Part shown: piece by piece, positions 1 to 13,400 of the stretch
How positions within the stretch are numbered: position 1 is the first letter of the stretch
Layout: every line of letters starts with the position of its first letter
Assembly: GCA_000499405.2 (NCBI GenBank)
Contig: HG738140.1
Location: forward strand, 13,951,113 to 14,015,112
DNA: 64,000 bases
Origin: Onchocerca volvulus
Lineage: Eukaryota; Nematoda; Chromadorea; Rhabditida; Onchocercidae
Direction: 5' to 3'
Translations under genes and position numbers: made by a program
The notes under the pieces: generated by a model
Told to the model about the DNA's origin: nothing
The model's input: only the letters and a program-made list of their open reading frames with translations
The model's database searches: none

Positions 1-176
1 ATAACTTAGATAAATAGCATTTTAGCGTTTTAAGAGACAAAATAATGCGATCACTTTTCTTGTTAAATGAAGAGTTTGTTCAGGAAAAAATGCATAATTC
101 CATATAAATTCTGTCTAATGGTTATTCAAATAATGATTGAAGAAAAAACGATCAAAATGATTATGAAACTTTTCAG
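1..176 (+). other. intron tail upstream of first visible fzo-1 exon
   Basis: AT-rich sequence ending in a TTTCAG acceptor at 171-176. I see no coding exon here. The earlier fzo-1 exons (N-terminus, G1/P-loop and G2 of the GTPase) must lie left of the window. Confidence 0.7.
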
Positions 177-3152
177 TCCTGGTGTAGATTTGTCACCGGA
201 ATTTGACAGTTGGATTGATAAACATTGTATGGATGCGGATGTCTTCGTTTTGGTTTGCAATGCTGAATCGACTCTTACACAAGCTGAGAAAAGTTTTTTC
301 CATCGAGTGAGTTCAAAACTGAGTAGGCCGAATATCTTCATCCTTAACAATCGATGGGATGCAAGTGCAGCCGAAGTGGAAAATATGCAACAGGTTGAAA
401 AGTTGAGTTTATGTCGTGTTTGGTCCAGTATTTGTTCTGTTGTGTTTTTTTCTTCTCACTTTTATTAGAAATTGCTTAATTTTAGTTTATTTGCCTACAA
501 ACCATTTAGGTTTATGAGGTTTCATTTTTTAGAACTTTTAAAAACTGGAGTTTGCAAATAAGAAATTCACAGCCTCAAGACTTCTTGAATCTCTTAAGAG
601 TGTGACGAATTTTTTTAGACTATTCACTGAATCTTTTGATTTATATTTTTAATTTAATTACGCTCCTTTTGATTGCATTCATTAAGATTGATAATGTTAC
701 GGAACTTTACCTATTCAGATGCGCTTTATTTAGATTTTTCTTCTGTGAAGCTCATACTTTTCTGGAAAATTAAACCTCATTTCATTCACAATTGTTTTCG
801 AGGTTCTAGTTGTTATCTTGTTGGTTCTTTATGTTTTAGTATTTCCCATTATTTTTAATGTTGAATCACTGCTTTATTTCAGATCCGAGAACAGCACATG
901 ACGCGATTTAAGCAATTTCTTGTAAGCGAACTCAAAGTGTGTAGTGAAGCAGAAGCCGCAAATCGTATATTTTTCATATCAGCACGTGAAATGTTGGATT
1001 TACGTTTAAAAGAACGAGGTGTAATACGTCATGGTGAGATTTCCGTGCTTTATATGCTTGAAAAATTTAAACGTTTCTCACAAAAATGCCACAATAAATG
1101 TACCGAGTCTTTTTGTAATGAATTTTTGATGGAAAAGTTCGCTGAAATAGATTTTAACAACCAATTTTTTGATTTCAGCTTATCAAGTTGAGGGGCATCA
1201 ATATCGTGCGATGGAATTCTGTAATTTCGAAACACAATTTGAGGTAGGAATAGACATCATATAGAAAAGCCTGGAATCATTTAAAAAGGGACAAACAAAG
1301 AAGGAGAAGATAAATGAGGTCGAAAGAAAAATAAAGCAAAAAAAATATATTTCTTTGCTTGAAGCACTTATTTTTCACAATTTCAGCAGCTTATTTCGAA
1401 ATCTGCTATCAGCACTAAATTTGAGGCTCATACGCGAAGGGCTCGCGAAATTGTGGGAGAAATGAGACATAATCTGGATATTGTACAAAGTAGCACTCTC
1501 AAACGGAAGTAAATTTAAATAGATGTTTATGATCATATTCTTGAAGCGCAAATTTATCTTTTAAATTAGAATTTTTTTTTTTATATTTAAAAGTGAATAT
1601 TATATTATTATGGAAATCTAATTCTTTATGCAACTTACCCAACTTGTATTAATAGTTTTTTTTTTTCTTTTGTACCTTCACAAAAAATTACTCTCGGTAG
1701 TTCGTAACATCGTTCTCTTGATTAGAATTATCTAATCATCCTCACAATTTTTTAATTGAATAAGACAGATTATTTTTCCATCTTCAGAAGTTTATTCAAA
1801 TGGAGGTTTTACTATTGTCTGTCAATATTTTTCATTAAAAGTGCATTTTCTTTTTTTTTTTTTTTTTGCTCCGAATTATTTTTTTACGACAAAATTTCAG
1901 GGCTGAGTTACAAGTGAATTATACAGCGAAAGAAGCAGAATTTAAGAACTGCCTAGATAAATGGAAGGAATTTGAGCGATTTGCCGTCATTGAATCACAA
2001 AGATTGAGGAATGAAGTATATTCATTACTTTCATTACTTCATTTTTAAAGATTGTCATCTACAATCAGTTGTATTTTTGTGGTTAAGTCGCCGTAATCAC
2101 TATTTTTTTCTTTAGGTACATTTGAAAGTATCAGCGGATTTTTATGAAGAAATACAAAAGCTGGAGTCAATTATTGACAGATTTGATAGCAAATTTGTCG
2201 ATGAACCTGTTTCGATTGAAGACTATAAAAAGGTTAAAACCAATTATTAAGTAACCCAATAATTTCTTTGTTGACTGTCAGGCAATTCTCAATTAATTTC
2301 TGCTTCTGACAGCAAATTTTGTTGCAGAATTTGGCTGATTTTGTAGATAAAGTCGTGACAGAAGATTTGGAAGCACGTTGCACTAGAGGTCTTATGCAAC
2401 GTATTTGGAATTTGGAAAATGCCATGTATAGTGCGTTTTATATTACATCTTGTTCTCGTTGAAGCAAATATTTTTTTTAATGATTGTCCGAAACAAATTT
2501 ATTCTTCATTTCACATTTCAGTTTTCTATATTTGATCCAGGTACTTTGGTTTCTGTCTATACGACCGGATAAGATGTTCAGTGATCACTAGAAATTAAGT
2601 AGGAACTAAAATAAATTGTCTAAGTGAAATTAAAATTTCGATATATCTTTTCTTAGATTTTAAGTTAGTAACTTTTATTTCATTTCAGTGCATGTTAATC
2701 AAATAATCGCTGAACCATATACTAAAAAGTTAGAGCAGGTATGAAAATTTTCCAAACAGTTTGTGAACTAGTCATGTAAACTTGATGTGAATTGATTAGA
2801 TTTCAGATTTCTGAAATATCCGCTGGCCCACTTTTTTTTGGATTTCCAAACAAAGTTGGATGAAAGCTAAGCGTGAAAATTTGCCTAAACATTGCTTGTA
2901 TATTTATTTGAACAATTTCTGACTTCCAGATTTGGCGATATCGACCTCCGTTTAATTTTTCGATCTGCATCAATTGTCCGTCATTGATACAAGATTTTCG
3001 GGAAGATTTGGAATTCCGGTTCTCATTCGGTATTACAGCGATCATTAGACGAATCAATGCATATCGCTTAGGAAAACCTGTAACCGCTATTGGAAATCAA
3101 CCATTATTTGATGTTTTCGTGAGTTTTCTGAGATTTCGGGTTCCTGTTGAAC

Positions 3153-3204
<52 letters not shown>

Positions 3205-5101
3205 ATCATATGAAACAAATAGAAACATTTTAAAAACATATTATTTTTTGATTACTTGGAATCATGGTTGCTTGTAAATTTTAATGATTTATCAACGAAA
3301 ATTGTCGTTCGGATGCATAAAACAGATTAAAACTTATCAAAAATGATTTTTCTAAGTTATTAATAATCAGTCTCTTTCTTAAAGCTTTGTAAAGATTTTG
3401 TAGACTTCAAGATAATTTATTGGATTGAAATAATAGGGAAGCATATTATATTGTTGTTGATGAAATATATATTCTTTACATGAAATAATTTTTCAGAAAA
3501 GTTATAATAAACAAATATACAAAGAAGCTGATGAGGGAACTATAAAACAAAATTGTCAAGAAGAAAAGCAAGTGATGACTGCTGCTGAGTCACAGGAGAA
3601 TGCCGTAATGGCTCAACTTATATTTTCTTCAGTTGGTTACGTTGCTAATGGTGGGATTGGCCTCCTCATTATAGGCGGAATAGTTAGTTATTCGAATCTT
3701 TTTGATAGAGTCATTTCGATATTTTTTGGATTGTTTTTTCCAATTTTCTAAAAAAAAAAAAATGCTACATCAGTAGCATTGTATTAGTACTTAGTTATAG
3801 CTAAAATTAAATGAAATTGGCTTAGATAGCTTAGCTTTTTTTTAAGAGTTGCATTTAGTATCGCAGTAGTTCGGTATTGCTGTTAAACGTTGACTATGTT
3901 GTTCTTTATTACCAATGCTAGAAATTTATTTTGGCGCATAATTGCCATGAAGTTTGAGGTAATGGAATTCTCTATAATTTGTGTAAATTTTTTTTTTTAG
4001 GTTTCTAAAGCAGTTAGTTGGCGTTTGATCGCAGCTGGAGCAGCGCTATATGGCGGTTTATACGCTGTGGAATACTGGCGTTGGAATTCTGGTGCAAAAG
4101 AGCAGCATTTGAAAGATCAGTTCCGGCATCATCTAAGTGCGAGAATGCGTAATGTTTCAACTACACATACATTGCACTGTGAAACACAAGTTCTAAGGTC
4201 ATCTCTTATATGAATTGCATTTAAAGAAAGTGCTGTCGCAGTTAACTACATTTATTGTTCATCTGACTTTCGAACTATATATGGAGTCTAGAATTCGTCA
4301 CTTAAAAACTTTGAAAATTTAAAAAGATATTTTTGGTCCTACCCGGAGTTGGTTGAAGAAAGTGCATTGCGATTGATAGAATCTTTCTAGTATAATTGAT
4401 ACTGTTATTTGAATTCTCGGTAACGGAGCACATACGTATCAAATATGTATCCGTTCCATCGTTGAGAATACCGAGAGTACCCGAAAGAACGATAGATTGA
4501 TTTTAACGAATTAATTGTTATATTTTATCTTATTGACACTCATTGAAAAAATTAGAATTAGCTGTACTTTTAATGTCATTATCCTTATTCCTAACTTTTT
4601 TAAAGAATTCTTTTTTTTAAGAGAAATGCAGCAAGTACTCGGAGGCTTAAAAAGTACTGTAGGTGGTGTGCATCAAGAAATGAAAACAGAGCTTGATGAT
4701 ATACGAAAAGAAATTGGGAAAATCGATCACGTTACCAAAGGACTTAATACAATAAAGTAAGCTTTTTATTACATTTCTTTTTAGTTATCCCGGAAGGACG
4801 GTAAAGAGAGAGATAGTTTTTATTAGTTGTAGAAAAAAGAGCAAGAACATCTTGATAGACAAAAATAAATCCTTAAATTCTATTAAGTTTTTAAACTCAA
4901 ATGTTGCTTTTTGAATAGTTTTTGTGCATGTCTTCTTTGTCATTAAATCTGTCATAATTTTTTATATGGTAATTTGAGTTCAGTTGTAAAAATACAATAA
5001 ATGTTGAATATTTCAGAGGGAAAACATCATTTCTGAATACAGATCTGGATCGTTTTGAGAGCGAATTTTTAAGAAGTGATTCGCCAGTAATTCAACAGTA
5101 A
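177..5101 (+). CDS. fzo-1: mitofusin (outer-membrane fusion GTPase), 5' partial, 13 exons
   Basis: Dynamin-family GTPase that tethers and fuses outer mitochondrial membranes. Exons: 177-393, 883-1033, 1179-1243, 1387-1508, 1901-2015, 2116-2232, 2328-2430, 2689-2738, 2930-3118, 3497-3682, 4001-4197, 4622-4756, 5017-5101 (TAA at 5099). Phases agree across all joins, giving 576 visible residues. The first exon completes the G3 motif (S-PGVD) and carries the mitofusin G4 form ILNNRWD; the second has [11 protein letters not shown] (G5 region). A long helical, charged region (exons 3-8) follows. The [12 protein letters not shown] block in exon 9 is typical of mitofusins. Two adjacent hydrophobic segments across exons 10-11 ([11 protein letters not shown], then [15 protein letters not shown]) form the membrane hairpin. 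Exons 12-13 encode the HR2-like coiled coil and a short tail. Missing: N-terminus and P-loop, outside the window. The exon 7/8 join (donor at 2431, ATGTATA|gtgcg) is the least certain. Confidence 0.95.
3153..3202. repeat. (TA)n microsatellite
   Basis: About 48 bases of uninterrupted TA in the fzo-1 intron after exon 9, only about 35 bases past the donor. Expected to vary in length between individuals and to be error-prone in assembly. Confidence 0.95.
4411..4473. repeat. imperfect intronic hairpin
   Basis: Within the fzo-1 intron between 4197 and 4622. ATTCTC (4413-4418) can pair with GAGAAT (4464-4469), AACGGA with TCCGTT, and ACATA with TATGT, leaving a small bulge and a loop near 4437-4442. 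Function unknown; it may be chance in AT-rich DNA. Confidence 0.45.
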
Positions 5102-5182
5102 TTCTGAGGAATGCATTTATATTTTAGTTATATTGCACATTATTTGTTTGCTTGATTTGAAATTTCCATGATTTAATTTTTT

Positions 5183-5188
5183 AATAAA
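5183..5188 (+). terminator. candidate poly(A) signal of fzo-1
   Basis: AATAAA 82 bases after the fzo-1 stop codon. A second AATAAA lies near 5275. The distance is normal for a nematode 3' UTR. Which one is used cannot be told from sequence. Confidence 0.5.
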
Positions 5189-8100
5189 ATTTCGAAACAA
5201 GGTAGAAACAGAAAAACCAAATGTAGGACACTTTGTTTTCGATGAAATTCACTATCCTCTCATGTTTTTTTAGAATAAAAATAAAGACGAAATGATTTGC
5301 CTCCCTAACTAACCGATTTTTTCTTGACATTTTCTGATTTTTTGTGCATTTTTGCAGGTCATGTATTTACTTTGAAGTTCATTTTTCTTGTTTTTTTTTT
5401 TTTCCTTTTACAATTTCCTTTATTTTAAATGTGTTCCGAACTGTTTCAAGACTCTTTCATTAGTTTAGATTCAAATATGATTCGGAACTTCTTCCCTGAC
5501 CTTCTTGTCATGAAATGTATTCTTTTGGTTTCAATCAAATGATTGGTTATTCAGATTTTTATTTTGTCGATTAATGCTTAGAAAATTCAGCAAAAAACAA
5601 AAAATTGTCAGTACTGTTTAATTCTTTTCAGTTACGTATCCATGTAATGAAGATTGTTTAGATTGTATCTTGAAATGTATTTAGAAACAATTTTAATTCA
5701 CATATTTAAATGTAGTTTTTATCGAAATAGAGATGAAAAGTGAGGTGCAGTGCTTGTTAGTTCTATAAATGTGGAATACTAAACGAAAAACCAGAACTGG
5801 AGTGATTAAAGTGAGAAAACACTGTTTGATTCGTGCATAAATCTCATATTGGCTAGGTCATTTTTTTTTTTTTTTTTGAGAATAAATATATGGTATGATG
5901 AGATTTTCCTGAAATTATTTTAACATTGCTCTGAAGTGTTTTAAATGAGAAATGGTGCTAATATTGATGATCTTAACAATGATGTTAATAATAAAGGTCC
6001 AATAGTGATGTGATAGTTATAGTGAAAAAAAAAAAGCTGTATTTACAATTGTTTTAGTTATAGTGATAGCAGGATTGATGACGGTGTTTAGCAGTGTTAC
6101 TGATATGTTTATCACTTTGACAATTAATATCTTTGAAAAACATCTTTCCTGATACGAAGCTTTACTAATCGTGCAGTTGACATCTAAACCTTCTAATCTT
6201 TTGATCGGAAGTTGTACTTTTGGATACTTGCTAGCAATAGAGGATGTAGAATATTGATTAGAATCTACCAAATTTTATTCTTACTATTTCTTAGATACGC
6301 GAAAACTTTTTCTGCAATTTGTTTTCTTTGCATGCAATTTTTCTTTTTTTTTTTCATTTAATTGAAAATTTACTGGTACTCCATTTTAGGTTACATCAAT
6401 GCTTTCAATTATTTTTAGAAGCGCTAAACTTGTTTTAGTTTCAATATGCTATCTGTACGTATTGATGTATCATTATTTTAATTATTATGGAACATAAAAT
6501 GTGATGAATCGTCTTCCAAAAATTATTTCTCTCTCTATGTTTGAATAATACTGTGAAATATGCCAAAATTTTCATTAGTTATGAAATAATTTTCAAGATA
6601 AATATTGCAATATATGATTAACGAAAGGAGTTTTGTTCCAATGTTTAAATTTTAAAACTTGTTTAGGAGATATATACATATATATACGTATTTCCTATCA
6701 GTGTCGAAATTATTCATTTTACTATCGAATGAAAAATTTTGGAAAAAAAAATTCATCATTAATGATAAAATTTTTAAAGCAAAAGTTGTTGGAATTGAAG
6801 AGGTTGCCAGGAATGCTTCAATTTATCCAATATTTAATGAATTGCATAGAAAAAAATAGTGTTTGTAAAGATATATTATGTAAAAAAAGTGATAAATGAT
6901 GTTTAACTAATATGCTTTATTTGGTATTACAATAATTAAAATGGTTAGATCGAATTTATTATGACAAAATAAAGCCTATTGAATTGTTTCACTTGATTTT
7001 TTTCCCAATCAAATGATGAAAATTTGATTTTAGTGGAAGTCTATTATCGACTAGATGGCATTCCGATCCATTTGATTTGATATCCTTTTTTTCCATATAT
7101 ATATTTCTATAAAAACCATAAATAATTCAATGAATTAAACATTCGAAAATTCAAAAATAGAAACCTTGCAATTCAATGTATTCTATTATTGTTTACATTT
7201 CTTACGACAATAAATAATTAGATCGCATATTTAAATGAATTTACGAATTAAAATGAGATGAGAAAAAATGAGGCTATGGCTGCTCCTACGCCAGGATTGA
7301 GTGTATATAATATTTTATCTTTTCATTTTTTTTTTTTTTTTTAATTAGGTGATTCAATTCAGTAGACGTATTTGTTCTGATATCTAATGTGAACATTAAA
7401 ATATTAAATGCGTCAATCTGATTATGTGTTCAATTCTGTTTAAAAAAACTTAAAACTATTGGGCGACTAGTCCTGATCTTACATTTATATGAATTAATTA
7501 ATACAAATGATAAAATTTACAATTCGAATTTTTTTTTTTTTACCAATATGAATGAGATTTCAGTTTTCCTGGAAATGAGACTTTTTTTTTTCGGGACATT
7601 AAACATTTTATCATTGTTAATTTAGGAAAAAAAAAAATGCAAAATTCACATTTTTATCTTATCTGTTTTATTAGCTCAATAAAATTGCTAAATATTTCTG
7701 ACATTTTAAATTATGCAGTCGATCGATTTGTCACTATATTGGATAAATCATTGAAATATGGCCCAATATGGATGTTATTTTTAAGATTCGTTTTTCAGCA
7801 ATTATGCTGCAGAAATTCTCTTTTCTTATAAATATATTAAATATTTAAGAAGAAAATTTAAGCATGCCACGAGACTACTGTATAAGTTATTAGGCTCATT
7901 AAAATTTAGGCCAATATCGCTATCTTTTCGCTATTCCTACTGCATTCACTTACTGACTGCATAACTTATTAATAATTAATTCCATTTTAATTTAAATTAA
8001 AATTGCATTTTAGCGCTTTGGATAGCGTCAGTAACAGTACTTTATACCTTCAGCTATCTTTTTCCATTTCTTAATAGGGAAAGGAGCTAAAACAGACTTA

Positions 8101-9160
8101 TTTACTAGTATTTTCTGAACTTATTCCAGTATTTCCGGTACATCTCATCGATTTCATTATTCCCAAAGGCATGATATTCACTAGCTACTTTCATAGTAAG
8201 TAATTAATTAATTTCTAATTAACCAAATAAAATCTTGAAAAAACATTAAAATATTTTCATTTCTTACGACTGATCTTTCATCCAATAAAAAAAATTTTGC
8301 AATATTCGTTTTCTTGCTTGCTCATGAATTTATTATATTTTAAAAAAATATGGTATCGTATACATCTGATCATAAATTTCTTTTTTTTTTTTTTATAATC
8401 AATATATGATGTGAACTATTAAATTGAACTATTGAGATCGTATTGAAGTAAAGATAAATTCTAATCAAAATGAAATTACAATAATTTAACATACCTGTAT
8501 CCAATGATGGATGACATTGAAGGCTTATTTCTTTATAGATTTCGGCATTATCGATGGTATTTGTAGTATTTTGTACGACTATTGATAATGTTAATGAATT
8601 TTACTGCTAATTAATAATATGCACGCCATATATTGGAATTATTTACATTCTATAGTGATAATACAATCAATAATTATAAACATGTAATTTTCGTAGAAAA
8701 CGGATCTTTTCGGTTATTGCTTTAATTTGTTTGAAATTTATTTCGAAGTTTCTGCATGAGTTTGAAATTTTCTGAGATAAATAATTTAGAAAAGTTGAAA
8801 ATTTTATCAAAATTCAAAATGTACCAGTGTTCAATTTATAATGAACCTCAGAAAACATCAATTCAAATACAGTAATTACCATTATTCATATAATTTGATG
8901 CTGGTTATATGGATTTCTAAATTCCATATTGTAAGCAACTAAGCTGTGATATTCTGAATGATTATAAGAATACCGCTATTCTTATTTTAGTTTCAAAATT
9001 TTTATTTTAATCTCAAGCATTAGAATTTTTCAGTCTAATATTTCGGATTGTTAAATCGCATCAAATCTCGAAATATGATTTTTGACAGTAATATTTAGAA
9101 ATGCTGCCATTTTTTTTTTTTTTTGCTATATTAATTTAAAATCAATGAATTATATATTTT

Positions 9161-9362
9161 CCTTCTTGACTCATCTTAGTTCTTTAATAAATTTTTATTA
9201 CTTTAACACTAACGAATTCCTTCTTGTTTTTATCCATGTCCTTTAATAAGTTTTTATTATTTTAACATTAACATTTCAGTTCTTTAATAAATTTTTATTA
9301 CTTTAATACTAATGAATTCCTTCTTGTCTCTTCATCCCAGTTCTTTAATAAATTTTTATTCC
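9161..9362. repeat. tandem repeat, about 60-bp unit
   Basis: Copies of a unit starting (A)GTTCTTTAATAAATTTTT begin at 9178, 9238, 9278 and 9339 (spacings 60, 40, 61). The 40-base copy lacks the CCTTCTTG part. A partial unit precedes at 9161. Each unit contains AATAAA and, on the other strand, a matching AATAAA. Confidence 0.85.
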
Positions 9363-9930
9363 TATTATATCTTATGTAAGAATTCGTAATATTAAATTTA
9401 TAAATCTATTCAGAAATTGTTATACCAGCAGTAACAAACAAATCCTCGGAAAACTTAATTGAAATAAGTGAAATGTAGTAAAATGCGGTGAAAAAAAGAA
9501 AAAAAATTACGGAATGAATTAAAATAAAAAGAAATGTTGGAAAATTAGTTTAACTTATCTTCTTCGAATGAGAAGGAACTTTATGCGGAATAACCTCCTG
9601 TCAAAATTCATTTATATTTGATTTAATTGAAACTTTTGAAATCGACCCAAATTTCAAAAAAAAAAAAAAGGTTAAAGGAAGAAAGAAGAAAATTGAGCAG
9701 ATATTGTACATGATTTTGAAACTTTCATCATTAAAAATCAACATGCAATCGATTCAATAATGGAACATTCTCGACAGTAACTTCATATAAAGCAACAAAA
9801 AAATAGATATAATATGAAAAGTTAGTCATTGTGTTTATATCAAAAGAGTAAGTGAATTTCTGAAAGAATTGCTAATTGAAGATTGATGATAAGATCATGA
9901 AGGAATGAATGCAAAGACGCAAGAAATTCG

Positions 9931-10449
9931 TTATTCAATCTCTTCAATCATCAGTACAGATTGTCCTTTGTAACGAGTTGCTGGAAGTTCGCGCGGCGAG
10001 AAGTTTGCTTGCGAATGATAATTTGAGGTGGAATGAAAAGTTGGGAATGGTGTGTATAATGGGACTAAATGCGACTTATCATGATGTTTACCACAGTATG
10101 GATCTAAATAAGGCGGAGGAATTAATAGTGAAGATGGCGGAGTTGAAAGTTGCGATGATTGCAGCTGCGATAGTGGCAAAAGTTGCGAATGATTGATCAA
10201 ATGCCGAAATGTATGCTGCTGCTGCCGCTGCTGCAGTGTTAATAGAGATGGCCGAATTTTAATATGGTCAATAGTGGTCAACAATGAAGGGTTACAATTT
10301 TGCATATCAATGAATTCAGTTGGAATTTTAGTACCGACAATTAGAGGGATTTCAATTGGTGCACATTCGTTGAGCATTACTGATATGTGATAGGATAAAT
10401 TGATGAGTGCATCTGGATCTGAATAAGTCGGAAAAACATCATCTGGTAT
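9931..10449 (-). other. arrestin last exon: C-domain end and PPxY tail
   Basis: Largest arrestin exon, acceptor TTTCAG on the minus strand just above 10449. It encodes residues 265-436: the last C-domain strands, a Gln-rich run from a CTG/CAG-type repeat (around 10210-10235), the PPPY motif and an acidic MIEEIE end. The plus-strand open frame over the same bases is only its antisense shadow. Confidence 0.85.
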
Positions 10450-13400
10450 CTGAAACAAATCTTATTTACATCCTCAAAATGCGCTTTACAGCATTATAGC
10501 CTTTTATCTTTTGCAAGGCATTTTGTCTTTTTGAATTCAATCTTTTCAACTTCTAAAAATTTTTCAATTTATAAATATTTTTAAACAACATATCTTTAAA
10601 CAAAATAAACATGTTAAGTTTTTAATTATTCCTTCGGAATAAATTTAAAAAAAAAAAAAAAAACATTTTGATTCTCGCCATATTTGAACAAATTTCTGTG
10701 ATCATTATTGTGGAAAAGATTATTTTAAACTGAGAAGATTAATTATTTCAAACGAATTGAACTATTTCTTTCTATCGGAAAATCCAAAAAATTTATGAAA
10801 TATAAATATGAAATAATAAAGTAATATGTATAATAGAAATTTTTTATATTTCTTATTTAAATGATTTATCCATTTCTTATCCTTTGGTCTAATAAAAAGG
10901 CCTTTATTCTCTCATCTTCCAATTTTCTTTTTATATGATTTATTATTTACTGAGGATTGTTCAAAATGTTGAAATCCATTTTTCCAATATATATTTACCA
11001 TAATTCTCTAATTTATTGCCTAAATTATCCAAGTTGAAGAAAAGCGGTAAGCATTTTTCGACAGAATTCGAGAAAAACATTTTTGCTTTTAACATGGCAA
11101 GTACAGATCAAAGATTGCCTAAAATTCAGGTCATCTCGGACAATGATCAGTTTAATTGATAAAGTTCGAAGAAAGGCTCAAGATTGATGTGGCAAATGGT
11201 TTGTGAAAATATACCAATAAATTAAGTTCAAAAACTATACCGATTCTAATTTTTGTAATTAATGGCAATGATCATTCGAAAAAAAATTTAATTTTTCATT
11301 GATTAGGTTCGAAAAACGGTTTAGTGTTGAAATAGCAAAAGGATTACCCAGGAAGTTGCAGATATATTCATTAAAAAAATGATATATCAGATTATATAGC
11401 GTATTTAAGTGATCATGGAAATTATGAATTTTAAAATTTTATTAAATTGGAAACTCGCTCCTATCATTTAATTAAATCTTTCAAAAAACAAATGATAGAT
11501 GAAAAAGAAAACCTTAAGATTAAATTTAAAAAAAAAAAAAAAAAAAAAAGACTATGATATAAAAGTTACTGAGCAAAATTTCATGGATTTTACAAAATTA
11601 TTGCATTGAGCCTGCTTGCTGTGACATTTTCGCAACTTCAATAAAATGACAATTTTAAGTTAAGAAATAGCGAAATGTTAGGTATAAAAAGAAAAACTTT
11701 CGAACTAAAACAAACCGGTATTTTTATCTTTTCTCATTTCCAGTAGATTTATCAAAAAATAGCTTCGCTCTTTGTTCATTTTTTTTACAGCGATAGTATT
11801 TAAAAGTTGAGAAAAACTTACAAATTATTGAAACTTAAAAAGAAATTTAATAATTTACTTTCAAATATTGTTCGAATTTGATAATTGAACGTTGTGGAAC
11901 CATTGGAAGAGTAAAAAATGATAGCATTGTTTTCCTGTAAAATTAAAAAAAAAATTTAATGGAAATTTTTTAATAATTATGAGATAATTGCTACTAATTA
12001 AATGTTAAAGTGTATCATAAAACATTAAAATTGAAATGGTATCATAATCTGTCTCAGTATTACTTATCATTCAAATGACAATCGAAGAATGAAAAATCAA
12101 TCGATAATTAAAGGATTATTTGTCCATTATTTTATTCTACTAAATCAAATCTTTCATAAATGTTTTTAACCTCAGTAAAATATGATTTTATGCTAGCACC
12201 ATGAAAAAAAAGGATTAGTTGCATTTCATCGAAGTCTTACAATTTTATTAAATTAATTGATTATTTAACAAGAAACATTACTTTGAATAAATATAACATG
12301 TTTTCGAATGAAGAAAAAAAAAGACAAAAAAACTGTAGAAAATAAAGTTTTCAAAGTAAATAATTACTCTTTTCTTTTTTTAAATTAAAAAAAAAAAAAG
12401 ATAAATTAACGTGAATTTCTTGTTGCCATTGCATCGAAATCGTACAACCATAATAAGTCCTATAATACCGCCTTTAATTGGATTTTTTGGATGTTCATTA
12501 TTAATTTGGCCGTATATCTTTATCATTTCACCTGAAAGAATCTAAAATACAAACAACTGAATAATTTCGTTTATAAAATTATTGAATTTTCAAATATCAA
12601 TTATTTTATCGGTAGAAAAATTATTGTCACATCGAAAATCACATTGAATGTCGTTAAGATGATTTTTTTTTTTTTTTTTTTTTTATTGATTCAATTACTC
12701 ACATAGAAGTTATATTATTGCTTATTCATTTTCATATAAAATTATTTCTAACTTTTTAAAATTATTTGTGAAAAAAATAAGATTAAATCAAGAAAATATG
12801 AAATTTTGAAATGCAAAAAAAAAAAAGAAAAAAAAGAAAAGAAAACAAAACAAAATGAAATTTTGTTTGTATCAAAATAATTTTATACATTCCACTTTTT
12901 TTTTTTTAATGTCAGTTATCTATTTTATTAACTAATTGTTAAATTAATTTATTATAAATATCATTTGATAAAATAGCAAAAAAAACTTTTATTCAACATT
13001 GTTGTTTACATTGTGTATATCCATAAAGAAAAATTTTGAAAAAAAAAGTAATCCATTGAATAATTTAAGAATTAACCTCGAACAAATGCTGCTCTTGATA
13101 AGTTGATAAGAACTTTGATCGATAATTTATTGAAGCAGAAAAATTTCTTATGAAAATTTCGTTCAATATGAACCGGCATATGATATGACGGATAACGAGT
13201 GATATCCATTTGTGCTATCACTCGTACTGGACACTCTTGAATTAATTCTGAGTAACCGATATGATCAGAGAAGCATAACTATAATTTATTTTAACAATAT
13301 CAGCAAACAACAACACCATACTGATAAAAACTGATAGCTGAAGATATATTATCAAGATTGCAACAAAATATATTAAAGCTTACTTTGATGCTTCAGTAAA

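Larger units (their letters stand above)
5102..9930. other. convergent spacer between fzo-1 and the arrestin gene
   Basis: Tail-to-tail spacer of 4.8 kb. It holds the fzo-1 3' UTR, many T/A homopolymers, an 18-base AT palindrome near 7985, and the tandem repeat at 9161-9362. Open frames here are short and A/T-driven. Two minus-strand stretches (6130-6268 and 8106-8193) have slightly coding-like composition, but I could not assemble them into a gene. Confidence 0.6.

Noticed and set aside
2522..2540. 19-base candidate mini-exon of fzo-1 flanked by CAG and GT
   Set aside because: With either nearby upstream donor it brings an in-frame TGA; skipping it keeps phase and family sequence.
9909..10196. 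plus-strand 95-codon open frame
   Set aside because: Antisense shadow of the arrestin last exon, whose minus-strand frame has family motifs.
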